From positions 71,493,864 to 71,557,863 of the forward strand of contig NC_067196.1 in the NCBI RefSeq assembly GCF_000699445.3: 64,000 bases of DNA, read 5' to 3'. Below the pieces are notes generated by a model. That model did not search any database. It was not told the origin of the DNA and saw only the letters and a program-made list of their open reading frames with translations. Shown piece by piece: positions 35,417-50,400 of the stretch (within the stretch, counting starts at the first letter, position 1; each line of letters starts with the position of its first letter). The DNA comes from Schistosoma haematobium. Taxonomy: Eukaryota > Platyhelminthes > Trematoda > Strigeidida > Schistosomatidae. Position numbers and translations under genes: made by a program.

Positions 35417-38400
35417 GAATACTTAAGTACAAGTGATCCAATCTGAATATAAAACATTTACTGACAAAATTTAAGTTTGAAAATGTTAACAAAGTGTAAA
35501 ATCTGAGAACAGTACAAATATTGAGATAATATCCGATTACCGTTTGAATTCAACACTTATCATAAACATCAGATATAATGTCCCATATAATTTAGGATTC
35601 ATAGTTCAACTAACCACTGTGTAGCAACCTTTTAGTGATGTCAAATTCTTGTAATAAAAATGTCAAGTAAACATATTTTAGTTTGATTACTTTCTACCCA
35701 ACCTAATACAGTACATTCTAATTATTCTTCTGAAACCAGTTGTTAATCATAAGCTTTTAGAATTAAAAACTTGATGAATTATGATTTCGAAGTAATGTAC
35801 TTTACTTTCGGGAATTTATTCGAAGTAGTTCTGCATATCTGTTGTTTCTACTGTAAGTTTCAACCACTAACCATCTGTTGCATAAAATATTAAATCTCGA
35901 TGGTTGTGCTTCAAATGTATTAATTGTCAACTCCTTCGCCATGTTCTATTTAAGGTCGGGGATAAGTCATACGTTGGAATTAGAATATTAGTCTATGTAT
36001 AGTTGCAAATAGAACATAATTTGACCGTTATTTTGTGATTCATCTACTCAACATAGAACTAACACTCAAGGTTGTGCGCAATTAAATTCTTCATTAAACT
36101 ATGGCGAATAAGGTTTTTACTCAATAATTTCAATAGCCAGAAGTCATGATATAAACATGAGAATGACATTAAAGGACATGATCTTATAGTTGAGATTGTT
36201 TCAACTTATTTTTTAAAGAGACACTTATCATCTTTACTTTATGCTTTATTAATTCGACGGATTAATTGGAATAAATCTTGGAGGTATTTCAAAGTCAAAT
36301 GATGAATGTGAATGATTTCAATACTGATCAAAGATTAAACACATTAATTGAAAATGAAAACTCATACCTTTACAGGCTCTTAAAACAGTGGTTCGATAAA
36401 GTAAGTGATTGTGTTGAGTTTTTATGTTTGGGTTGTTTAAGAGTAAGATAGGGACTTAGTTTACGTGCCATTTTTATCTTGTAAGTTCTTTAATAACAAG
36501 ATGGAATCAAAGTCTTTTTTCCGCTCATTTACAAAGTCCCATATATACGCTTAGAAACCCTAATAAAAAACTTTATGGTAGGTAAATTACAACTTTCTTT
36601 TTTATTCAAATAAAATGTTTTGTCAAAATGTTATGACAGTAACGCTGCTATCAACTTCTCATGATGTGATACTTGTAATTATAATTGATTTAAGCTGGAA
36701 ATATGTATTAAGATAGGCTAACCCAGTAGTTTAATGGTTAAGCACTTCTGGGTTCTGTGTTCAATCACTGGTGTAGTCATAAGTCTTCATTACTGATGAG
36801 TCATATCCTGGAATAAAGCAGCTACACAGTGCTTCCCGGTTTCTTATCTAAATCCAGCTGAGGTCAGTCAGTATCAGATACTAACCAGAATTTATAAAAT
36901 TTGTAGACCAATAGCGTAAATGAAGGGATAATGTGCTAATACCAGAGATAATCAGTACTAAATTGATATATCATAGGAACAGAACTAGAAATAATTGATA
37001 ATGTTTTAGAATTACATTAAAACACTTATTCATATTCATAATAAATACCTAAATATTTTCAATAGTTCTTGTGTGGATGATGCTTACAACATTAATAAGA
37101 GACTTTATGTATAATAGTCTAATATTCAAAAGCGGTACTATTATCTTAATTATAATTAAGGAATTCTCATAAAGCAATTAATCCATTAAATGAATTTTGA
37201 AAGTATAATCAGAAGACTGATTTGATCTTTATAAAAAGACTGATATGTCACAGTACATTTCAAACAATCTAATAATACATAAGCTTGTCAAAACATTTTC
37301 ACATATAACTATGGAAGATTAATTGAGTACAGGATTTAATAACAACGAATGATAACTGAAAATATAATCTGAAGTAATATGTTAAAAAAACATACACACA
37401 CATACAAGAAGTCACACTACTCTTAACATTGAAATAAATTCAAACTGGGAACAGGGTGATACATAAATTATCTAACGACTATGGCAATCATTAATTTCGG
37501 ACAATTCTACAAAGAATTTTTAAAAGGCTATTTGAAATTCATTTCTATGATATAGTCTTATATAAATATTGTAATTTGTAAATGTATGAAAGCTAAGGAA
37601 AGATTTAAGATATATTTTATTCAAAAGAAAAAAACAAACTGTTATATAATATTTTTCAAATCAATTGATGGCCAACACTGTTATACTAATCAGATAAACA
37701 AATTCCTATCATTAAAATGGTCTGAAGAAAAAAAAAGGACCTGAGGATAATTCCATAAATATTACTGAAAAGTTTTATTTATTTTAAAATAGAGAAAATA
37801 TTTTTAGCTTACAAAACAAGTGAGCTTACACAAATGTTCTCCTGACAAGGAATGCTTACTTGCTCACTTACTTACACCTGTTACTCCCAATGAAGCATGG
37901 GCCACCGACCAGCACTCTTCAACTCACACCTTCATGTGACTTTCTTTCTAGTTCCATCCAATCGTTGTTCATTTTTCTCATGTCTGTCTCCATTTCTCGA
38001 CGTAATGTGTTCTTTGCTCTTCCTCTCCTCCTTTGGCATTGAGCATTCCAAGTGACAGCTTGCCTTTTGACATAGTTAGGTTTTTCCTCAATGTGAGTCT
38101 TATCCACTTCCAGTAATTCTTCATGATTTCTTGTTCCACTGGAATTTGGTTTGTTCTCTCCCATAGTAGGTCGTTGTTGATAATGTCTGGTCAACGGATC
38201 CGAATTATTTTGAGTAAACAGCTGTTAATAAACACTTGTATGTTCTGGATGGTGGCTTTCGTAGTTCTCCAAGTTTCCGCCATATACAGTGAAACTGTCT
38301 TGACATTTGTATTGAAAATTCTAAAATTGGTATTGGTTGACAATTTTTTTGAGTTCCATATGTCCTTCAACTGTAGATATGCTGCTCTTGCTTTGCTAAT

Positions 38401-41400
38401 TCGCGCCTTCACATCTTCATCAGATCCACCATGTTCAGTGATGCTGCCCACATATGTAAAGGATTTTACATCTTCCAAAGCTTCTCCATCAAATGTGATT
38501 TTATTGGTGCATTCTGTGTTGTATATCGAAGAATATTCCTCTGTCTGGAGACCCCTTGTGGCCACTGCCCGTCTCAAGCCCGGATAAAGGAGGATATTTA
38601 GTGACTCCATCCGGTAGAAAACTAACTCGCTAAAAAAACCCTAACCACAAAATAATAATAAGGAATTCGAATAATATAAATGGATTATTTAAATGAAATC
38701 TAATTTAACATCAAATTATTATTTATGTACTTTAGTATTTGGTATTATTGTAGTGAGCAAAACACCAGTGGAGATAATCTAATGTATTTAACACAAAATT
38801 ATAGGACTTGTTAATCAAATCTAACAATCATAAAGTAAATGCTTAATTTGAAAAATGTCCACCAATTGTCTCAAAATGACTCAGACTACATTGTTCTTGC
38901 ATTTTTATACAAATTGCACCCTGTCTCCATTCTTTACTGTTCGATCCTCTTATCTCTCTGCTGCCAGACCTTCCGTTCACGACTAACATCATATGCTACT
39001 TATGCCAATATAAGTAGCACACACCACATTATGAGTAGTTGATATCTTACAATTTGTATTATTCACTTTAAAAACTTCCCATTAATTTGAGTTTTATTTT
39101 ATGTTTCTTTATTATTATTCAGCTATTTGTTGGTACTGTAAACAGTATAGCTTTATTATTTTTTTGGGATCAATTATTTTTAAATTCATTCAATTGTGAT
39201 GTGATTATTGAATTCGCTGAAACAATCCTTGTGTTATTAGGCTCAGATATTTTACAAGTTAATAATTTTACTGACATGGAACAAGTAAGTTTAAATGTAA
39301 ATATTAATTTTATTAAATTAAACATTTTCACTTCAGAAGATGACAATATAGTTTTAATGAGAAGGTCAATTGTATAACTGTTAGGTCCCGATAAACATAA
39401 TGAATAGTAACTTTTGGGATCCTATTATGGACCAATACTAAACGCATATTTTTATGGCATAATTGTTAAGTAACTAAACTATTCATATTCCACTTATTAT
39501 AAACTTTATTCTGACCTATGAACCATTATTATAAGTTTTACCATTCTTGAATTATGCCCTGTTTATTAGTCACCGCCTCACACATTCACAGTCACATTTA
39601 GCCTAATTTTGTACAAATGTTATTTTCTATTTTATGCTACATTGTGGTCTGTTTGATTGGTATATAAACTCAGTATGTTTGAAATATAAGGATTCATATT
39701 GCAGAGGCTGAGACTGGTGTTTTGAACTTAACTGGCTGGGCTAGGCGGAAAGCAGAACTAGTCAGGACTCTAGGCTGTTCGTACGTGTTTTACGCGTCCT
39801 TGGTCCGATCGACAATTTGCTGCTTCTGATTGGCGGCTTTGGGCTATAACAATAACATACTATAGAGCAATACTAGTGTGATGAAATCGTTTTATTAATT
39901 CCCACGCTGCCTTTGAGGTATCTTAATTCTTTATCTACTCAGGATGAAGTTGAGGTCGTGTCATTCTTTTCATTTTCATATAAATGAAAGTTGCTATAAT
40001 ATTTTGATTTTAAAGATCTATTTATATTCCAGTTATTATTGATTAAAATATAACGAACTGATCGAAACAGTTTCATCAAAGACAAGCATTTTGGATTTCA
40101 AATCAATCGAATTCTGTTATAAATAAATCAATTTAAAGACGATTTCTAGTATGAAAATGTATTATTGTCATTTTGAAAATCGTCTTCAGTAAGATCTTTA
40201 AGTAAATAAAGATTTGAAAATTTCATAAGAAATCTCCATCAAATTACATTGTAACAGATTAAATATAGGGGACAGATTATGCGGAAGAGATTATTTATTT
40301 CCATTGATTAGTTTTGTTGAAATATATATTTAAATCCATTCATTTTTTAGACAAAATTAATGTTGCTATCAAAGCAGTTTTGAATAGAGATCTATACAGA
40401 TTGTTTTATAACTGAATGCATTAAACTTGTGACCAGTCATTCATTTTAGTATAGAACTGATACTTCTATGGTTAATCAAACTCTTATGTAGAATGAATCT
40501 TTCAGTGATATATATATATAATGAATTACTAAAGAGATATACAAAATGTCATTCAATAAGCTACTAACAATATGATTTAAAGTACCTCCTTCAACTCTAA
40601 ACGTTTTTAGAACAAATTCGTCTCCGGTTGTCGATGTAGTTTACCAAGGTTATAATGATAATTCACCAGGTTTTAAATGTTATGAATAGACATCGAACCA
40701 TATATTAAGGCTACTATCTTGTCAAAGTAACATTATTAAAAGGATTAACTAGTTTATGACTAAAGATGGAATACTTTAACAATTGATGTGTCATCGTCAA
40801 CTAATATCAGATTAATGATACCACTGCATAATTGTATGTATGTCCATTACACTATTACTAAGTGGAAAATTGAAAAAAAACTCTTCTATCACATCACAAC
40901 CACGTTCTGAAAGTACTGGTTAGTAAATGAGTTTTAATCAGAGATTTTATAAATAAACTGTACGTTAGAAGATAAATAAAATTTTTATAACCTCGAATAA
41001 TCTAAAATCAGTAGAAATAATATGTTGTTCATTTGTGTTGGTTGCTTGAATCTTTCTGTTGATGTTATGGACTGCAATCGATCAGTCTCTTTTGATTTAT
41101 GTGAGGATCGCCTTGATATTGACATTGGAATTACATGATTGCTGAATTCCATAACTAAACACCATCCAATTATGCTAATATGATGTTTTATTAGCAATAA
41201 AGTAAAAGGTATTTATGTTTGAGTAGTGCTATTCTGTGTTCTTCTCACCTATTACTATTTCGCTTATCAGTGATTTACGTACCAAATGGAAGTTTATCTT
41301 AAGGTTTACCAGAACTACTAATGTAAATCCGTGTTTAATTGAGTGTGTTGCTTGACAAAATATATGCACTTTTATTCTACTCTGCATAATAATCCATCTT

Positions 41401-44400
41401 CATAAGCTAGTTAAGATCAAAAACTATATTACCTGAAAATAATTTGGTTATGTTTATCTTTAAACTTTAGCTATTAAACCATGGACCGAATAAACTTCTA
41501 ACGAAGGACATAATTCAAACATGGAATATGATTCATTTACATAAAGTTTTAGATGATGATTACTATAAATTAAACAGACTTTCTGGGAAATTAGTGTAAG
41601 TTATATGCTACGATGATATCTTTTAATTTATTTACACGAATTAGATTTCCGTCAGTATACTTATTTCTGCTTGATTCTAAAAAAAGGAATTCAGACTGAT
41701 ACGTAAATTCCGTAAAAATCTTTTCAACACTAGAGAGCACTTGGCAACTATTTTGTTATGAATACAGAGTCTCCGTCAGAGAACCCTTAAAATTAAACAT
41801 GGGATCTCATCAAAGAACTTTAGGGTTCGGCATCAGTGTATAGCAGTTTGACAACACCTAATAAATTAACTAATACAGTTAATATTTTGAAAGGATATCA
41901 GAAAAAAACCCCACTAAATAAAGTTTATTGTATGGTCATAAGTTTAGACAGTGATATGGTATAATGGTTAAAGCATATCGTTTTCAATCACTTGATTACT
42001 AGTCTGAATGTTATTGGGTCAAATATTATGATATATCTGTACATGAAATGTAAATCAAACCTAGCTTCGTGAACGCATATTTGATTAAATGTTATAACTA
42101 TAACATTATATTCCTATTTCAAAAGTAAATATTTAGGAAAGAGTACTTCTGAATATAAGTACAATGTATTACCAAACTTCATTTTCAGCTACGTTATGAA
42201 CTACATAAAATTTGCATATGTTATCAGAGTACTTTATACTAAGTAAAATTTCGAGGTAATGTTTAGTACATTAGCACATATCAGTAGATACAATGCATCA
42301 TGTGAAATTTTATATGGCTAGTTTTCCAAAGATTCATATGTATTCTATTAAACAGAATAAGTTGAAAGTGAAGAAACATAGGTTTCAATGTGATTCAACA
42401 TGGAATTCCAAAAAACTTTACTCAAATGCAGGTCAGTCGTCAATCGCATAATAATGCACAAAATTCAATTTTAAAATTGCGTTTTAAATTTCTAGTAGTG
42501 TATTGTAGTTTACAGAAACTATGTCAACGGTGTATAATTAACCTGAGTTCTAAGTCCTAGAGATTTGTTGACAAACTAACAGTGTTTTCAGTAACAAATC
42601 TCGAATGTCACTATTTATTTGAAATCATAAACTAATAAGTGTCAGACCATCTATGAGCATTGGACAGGTATTTTATCCTAACTTGGAAATCCTCAGCAGT
42701 GCTCACCCACGATCCAACACTTGAGAATCGAACCTAGGACCTTCAGTCTCGCACGCAAACACATAACCTCTAGATCACTGAGCTGATATCCAACAGTGTT
42801 AATGTCTAACTTCTGCGGCACAATCTGCGACATTGTTTTCGGTGGATAATTGCCTCATACCGGATATGGGCTAGCTTCACTGATCACGGTCTTTCGAAAC
42901 GGAACAAAACGACATTCCAGTGCTTCCAAGTTTTCAATGTTGGTCTAGTTCAAATCATTTCTTGGTTGCAATGAAATTCTTCGATCTCCACAACACCTTA
43001 CTGACGGTCATTATTTCCGTTATCTTATCCTACTGATTGTTTTTTTATTTCACAGATTTAATAGAAGTTATTTTTCTGATCCCATTTATTGTGTGCAATA
43101 TACCTTAGTCACCATAATTGGTAGGTTGCTGGTTATATGATAGGTATTGTTTTGTCTTATTGTTCGACAATATGACATAAGTTTCTTCAGTTCCTCGGAT
43201 GCTTACATGAGTTTTGTAAAAAAAAATCTTCCATGTATATTCTATTTAAATTCTCTGTTCAAGCTATTTAAAAAAACTGTCATATATTCTTGATTTAGCT
43301 TGAGATACGTTTCTAATTTTATAAATAATAATGTTTAGAATAAATGGACAGTTTCAGTAATTTGCTTTGACTAACCTTCCTATAAGTTCGAGACTTTGAT
43401 GTTGACACCAAAGTAGGATTAGATCACTATGATCATATGAAGAATAACAATGTTTTATTATTGAAAGCTTTATAACATTATTCAGTACATTATCACTTTT
43501 CATAAGACTTTAGGAAAACTAAGAATTTAATTAATATTACCAACGACTTTTGTCAATCACATTGCAAAAATCAACAGTTTAACTAATCGCGTTAGCGTTA
43601 CTCCGTTTGTAGTATGTTGAAAAGTGTTAGTCAATTGGCCATAAGAAAAGTAAAACCTGATACAAATATGTATCAAACAAAGCTACCGCACGACATCAAC
43701 ATAGAGAGATAAGATTATCAAGAGGAATATAAAAGCAGTAGGAGCAGTGATAGTATCCATGATAGTCAAAACGTTTGGACATACAAAATACGATTTAAAT
43801 AAATTAATTTTTGGGATAAAAAGTATAAAATAATTTTGAAAATCAGAACCTACAGATATAACATAACCAATTAATCTTCATCATTGTGATCGATTTCGAG
43901 CCATGTCATCCAGTATCTCCAACCACTTATCACAGTCACCATATGAATGCCAATCAAGTGATCTACATCTATCAACCTGATTCCGTTCAGCAGTCAGTGA
44001 TTTCATGGAGTGATGTTGCATCTTCTTTTGGTTTGTCCCGTTCTACTGTAGCAATACTCTGAGAACACGTAAGATCAAACACCTAAAGCTCATGCATCCA
44101 TTCTACTGTTGAAGATAATGTTTCATAAGCACAAATTAATATAGAGTATGGTGCTGTGCAACATACACGCACATTAATTGGCATACGAGACTCCCCCCAA
44201 AGTTACATATTTGGAAGGTACTCGATTTGAAGTAGAAAAGTGTTCTGTACAGTTCGGCTAGAAATCTATGAGTTGATGAAAGATAACGAAGCTTTCGAAA
44301 ACTCTGCAAAGATTTCGATAAACAACAGCCCACCAGGGATGATGAGGCTTCCGAGATATGTGAAGTGATAAATACGCTTAACTATTTCAGTACGAACCAC

Positions 44401-47400
44401 TAATTCAGGCGTTGACGAAGATTAGTCTTCAAAAAACATTATACTTGGAGGAAAGTAGACGTATAGCAAGGATATTTGTACCATTGCTCAATGCAATCAG
44501 GAGATTCTGCATCTGAAGACTTTGTCTTCATCAAAAAGGACTATGTCATCTGAGTATTCTAAGACAGCAGGTGAATCTCCTGGTAAGATATTAACCCTTG
44601 AAAGTTGAAGAGTGATTCCTAGGAGTTCATTTATTACGAACTTAAATAGAGATGGGGATAGTTATCGCTACTGATGAGCACCACATAAGGTTGACAATTC
44701 TGATGATAAATAATCATGAGTTCTGATTTGACAAGTAGCGTTCAAGTGGAAAGTCTTCATAAGGTTTTTGTATTTTGATACATCTTATACTACAAACATC
44801 ATCACCGAATCTCTCGGTCTACAAAGTCGAATGTCATCTTTAAGTCAAGAAATACAATAACAGTCAAATGCTTTTAAGTGTACCTATGTTCTAGAACTTG
44901 ATAGAAAGTGAGCATTTGATCGGTGCATTCATAACTAGATCTGAAATAAGCATGAGTTTCCTAAGCTTGTTGTTAACAAATCTTAGTTATGTATTGGTTG
45001 ATTAATGGGATTAATATTTTAGACATTATATTAGTTAAATTGATTTTTATTTCAATATTACAAAAGGATTTTTATCCTTTCTTATAAACCGGAACAATTA
45101 GCTATTAAACATTCAAAATTCATTGGAATTAAAAATCTTCCAAGACTTTCAGATACATTACACTTTGCCAGTAACAATGGAAACAATGAGACTTATAATT
45201 TACTATCAGAACCTTTTAGTCAGTTCAAAATAAACATCATACTTTTTTATTTTATTTAAATCTGATTCTGATTTGACTTTAAAACTGAATTTCACTAAAT
45301 CAATTATCAATTATTCTTTATTTAACTAGACTAATTAATCTTTGGCAAGACAAACAATCTACATTTATCACATAATGAATAAGCAAACCTTCATTATTTA
45401 ATCAGTGTCCATATACATTGTACTAGAAAATATGAAAGCAAAAAAATAATCAGGATACTAACAAATTTACTTGCATGTAAATTAGCATGATATATATATA
45501 TATATAATATACCTTAGAACGCATAAATTATAATAGTATTCATACTTTACACATTAAGCTGGGTAACCATAATAGAAGATAAGTTCTGAACGATAATTTG
45601 TGCTGTTATGCAAACATAAATTAAAAAAAAGCACTATTCGGTATAAATATACACATACTATCAAAATGTTTATCTATCTATCAAATTAATCTGTGTTTAT
45701 GTTACCAATGTGAATGAGAACACATCTAAGTATCATAGAATGAAAATTAATTACAAATTATCTAATATAAATAATACATAGATATGTAGATGATAATACA
45801 CTAACGTAATTTTTTTTATATATTCATTATACATCATGTAAAATTTGCATTTTTACTTAAACAACTAAAAATTGTGATTATAGTTACTAAATTTCTAAAA
45901 GATTTTAGAAATAGGTTAAATTGATATGTTCACCTACAGTGTACTTAAAAGTTTATTACTAATTTAGTATGCAACTGAAATACAATATGAATTTGATTAA
46001 GATTTAAGTTTTTATCAGAAGGGGTTTTGTGGAGATTTTAAGTAATTTCAATAGTTGAAATCATGAGTCGATTGAAGCTAGACCACCATGGAAAACCTGG
46101 AAGTTTTTGTTTTATTATTTAATATAAAGATAGTTATATGCCTATAAAGTAGATGAAAATCTAAAGAATAAATGTTTAGATTGTATGTAGATGAAAATTG
46201 GAATTATCCCAAGTACAGATAATATAGTCTCTTAACTAAGCTTCTGAATACAGTAATCAACCAAAGTTTATACTCAATCCACTTCGATCAATATTCTTTT
46301 TAATTACTATGTACATTCATTAGGTTATTGTAATTCTGATGGATAACATAAGTAACTGGATGGTATACGAAATTGCTTGATGAAATCTTGAAAAGTTAAG
46401 GAAATAAAAGCTATAATCTAAGTATACAGTCAGATTAGAAATGAAAAAGGTTATTATACTATTTCACAAATTTTCTGGAATTAAAATCATAGACGATTGA
46501 GTATCGACTTACAAGATGTACTGTAACTGAATATCTTTAATTTAATGCACTATGAAATCATCAATATTCACTGTTGTAAAGTTAGTAATCAAGATGTGAT
46601 TTGCTCTCTAGTTTTTAATATTGATCTACATGATTCCAGTTACTGATGAAATTATACTAAAATTAGAAAAAAATAAAACATTTTAATGCTTCCAATAAGT
46701 ATTTGATTTCACATTTATTCACAAAGCAATCAGTGGGTAACTGAAATGTTATCAAGAATTTTGTTTAGTATATCCCGTGATTCTACGTATATTATTATTA
46801 CTATTGGCTTTATTCGGTATTATATTTTTAGTACAATATAGAATTCTCAGCACAAAGTATTCCAACAAGTTACCTTTTATCATATCATGATCAATCGTTG
46901 TGACGAATATTGAGTGGTCACCAGTTAGATGTTAGCAGTTCAGGAATCGACATCTCAATAATGTATATTCTTTTCGATGCTTATTTTCAGCCATCACGAT
47001 GTCTCTGATTGTACATTTTTTGCAAGAAAAAGTTATCTGTTTTCTGGTTTGTTTTAATACATCATTATACCTATTACTCTCACAACCTATTCAGGTGCGT
47101 TTGTGACATTTCGCTGTACAAGTTACAAAAATGTACAGTCGGAGACATCGTGATGGCTGAAAATAAGCATGAAAAAGAATATACATTATTGAGATGTCGA
47201 TTCCTGAACTGCTAACATCTAACTGGTGACCACTCAATATTTGTCACAACGATTGATCATGGTATGATAAAAGGTAACTTGTTGAAATACTTTGTGCTGA
47301 GAATTCTATATTTACCAAAAATATAATACTGAATAAAGCCAATAATGATCAAATTAAAAAAAAGCTTAACGGAGAGGCTATAATTTATGACCGAACCAAT

Positions 47401-50400
47401 CAGGTATAACATAACAAGTCTTAGATTTTGGTGCGAAATTCACGCATCCATTTGGATAAATAGCGTTTTGGCATTATAGCTTATGTCAGTTCGTGATGAA
47501 AACCTTAAATCTAATTCCTAAACTTAACCATCAATTGTGAATCATAATTCTAATCTCTCACACTTTTTATAACCCTCATTTAGTCTTAGTTGTTAGGTGG
47601 ACACTCTCAAAGGTCGTCCATAAATTATAGTCTCACTTCGTTATCAAATGTTTTGAGAAGCATAGTGATTTGATTTTTGAAGGCATCTGAAATCATTGTT
47701 GGAATCTGTCAAAGTATCAAATGAAAATTTTTTAAATACTTTAATATTTAATTATAGATCATTAACAAGGGAAATACAAGAAACATCGAAGAAAGATGTC
47801 AATTTTTATTTACAAGACTTTGTTATACATAATATAATTGTAACAACAGTAACAGATTCAAGAAAAGTAAGTTCTTCTGTAACAGTTTGTGTATCACTGT
47901 AAAAGTATAGACTACTAGACGGTATGTTATTATGTTATTCTTAAAGATGATAATAAATATAGTCAAACCTTGAAGCATTATTCTCGATTTGAAATATGTA
48001 TCTGTTCTTGAGTTCCAGATACAGTCTCACTTCATTATTATAGATCCAGGGTGTCAATAATAAAACATATTTGAATTCTTCACTTTTTGTAATCATAAAA
48101 CAACCAATTTATTTATATCTTCAGGTAACATAACACATTCTCATGGGTGCACTTATCAGTGTATTATCCAATCGAATAGATTAGTAACTTAATTTAACTA
48201 GAAACACATAATATATTGAGTTAGATAATAACAATAGACGTATATATTTTCATTGTCAAAAAATGTAAGATAATTAATAACAACTATAATAGTTATTTAG
48301 TTTAATTTGTGTTCTGTTGATAAAGATAACTATAAGTCAGTTGGTGATATTCGTAGGTAAAGAAACAATAATAAGATACAATATAGGCAGATTATGCTCT
48401 GTTTAGTGATTCTATGTATATAGTTTATTGACTGAAGCTTATTCTTTTATAAATATCTATTCTTTTTTCCCCTAGATTTTACCCCCTGATTTATTTCGTA
48501 TAAAACTGGACTATATTGTTGAAGAGGAAATAAAACAAAGTACTTTGACTGAAACTATACCGACAATTATATTTCATGGAAAAATATCACGAATATATGA
48601 TTTCTTAGATCAGATTTATTCTACTGATGAAGATTACGGTAAAAATAAGCCTAATTCAATTACAAATTATTCATATCCATCATTCATACAAGAACAATCT
48701 AAAATGTATATTACCATGTTTCAATTTAACATGGGACAATCTTACTCTTTTATGGTAAATTTCAATTTTATTGGTCACTCTTTTAACAGTTTGTTTATAA
48801 ACAATTTATTTTTATTATTACAAATGGATAGAAGCAAATAAAAGACAAATTAATCAGTACTAATGAAATATAAATTAATAGATAATAGGATGTTTTGAAT
48901 TTTCAATGCTATACAAGATCCTCAAATATAACACGGAGAACATCAACACAATCACACTTGATAGCAAAATTTTGGAAGGGGTGGGAAGTTTCACGTATCT
49001 GGGTAGCATCATCGATGAACGAGGAGGATCTGATTCAGACGTAAAAACAAGGAATAGCAAATCAAGGGCCACATTCCTACACTTGAACAATATGGGGAAC
49101 TCAAAACAAATATCAAAGTGAAAACCTTCAATACGAGCGTCAAGATAGTTCTATTGTACGGAGCTAAAACTTCGGGAACTACTATAACCACTATCAATAA
49201 GGTACAAATATTTATAACCAATTGTCTACGTAAGATACTGAATGTCTGTTAATGGCCGGATACCATCTGCAACAGCCTACTGTGGACGAGAACAAACCAA
49301 CTTCCAGCTGAGGCGGAAATTAGGAAAAGGCGTTGGAAGTGGATAGAACACACATTGAGGAAATCATCAAACTGCATCATGAGGCTATCACTAAATTGGA
49401 ATCCTGAAGCGATACAAAAATGAAGAATCCCAAAGAACATATTGCGTTGGGAATTGCAAGCAGACATAAAATGGATGAATGGCCACTGGAAACAACTGGA
49501 ACGGATTGACCAGGACAAATTTAGATGGGATATGCTGATGAGCGGCCTATTCTCCTCCATGAGGGGTAGCAGGCGTAAGTAAGTAATGTTAAGTGATTTG
49601 CCGAAAAAGCAAACAAATTCGTTAAATTTCATATAATCCATTATTACTAATCATTGTATTTGCATTGTTTAATGATTTCTTGATTGACCAAAGAATTACA
49701 AAAGCTGTATAGTGATAACTACACTATCACACGAATACATTAAAAAGTGTCTGATCTATCAGTTTCAAGTACTTATTCACTGGCATACAGAATACTAATT
49801 TTTTAAAAACTTTTATTTATGGTCATATTGTTACACGAATATACAGTTACAGTAACAATAACATATGTGGTTGAACATTCAATTATAAAGCTTGAATAGT
49901 TTACGAGCCCTCAGTCATCTAAAATACAATTTCTGATATATTTCCATACGTAGTCTGAAGTTTTTTCTCCTAAATCACTAAGATTACTAATAAAGTACAG
50001 TCATATTTCACAAACTTTTGATTATTATACTGATTTTATTATCAACTTCTTGATACTATTAAATAAGATTCTATCAGATTATTTGAAATCATACAAATAC
50101 CAGAATATAAACAACTTAAAATAATATTCGAAATTTTAAAATTTGCTCGATTTTCATTTTGTTTTGGGAGTGTTAGCCAACTGAATCAATACGACTTTAT
50201 GTAATTCATCTGAAGTATTCTACAAAATGCTCAAAGTTCCAAAATCGTTTTCGTGATTGTCAGTCTTATTTTATTTCAAATTCTTTATAATATGATGTGA
50301 ATAGAGAGACAAAGAAGCCATGATAAACATTGGAAATGTGTAAAATACCGACATTTAGTTTGATCCCTAGTTTATTCTAGAAAACATATGCCTTCGTTTG

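Noticed and set aside
35301..35492. 63-codon ORF on the minus strand
   Set aside because: Same reason: an AT dinucleotide run translated as Tyr-Ile.
39087..39122. Start of a separate plus-strand gene ([10 protein letters not shown]...)
   Set aside because: The hydrophobic stretch is the polypyrimidine tract and acceptor of exon 6 read in frame.
48875..49641. Minus-strand ORFs of 70-130 codons
   Set aside because: Antisense to the RTE-like RT fragment, which makes sense only on the plus strand.
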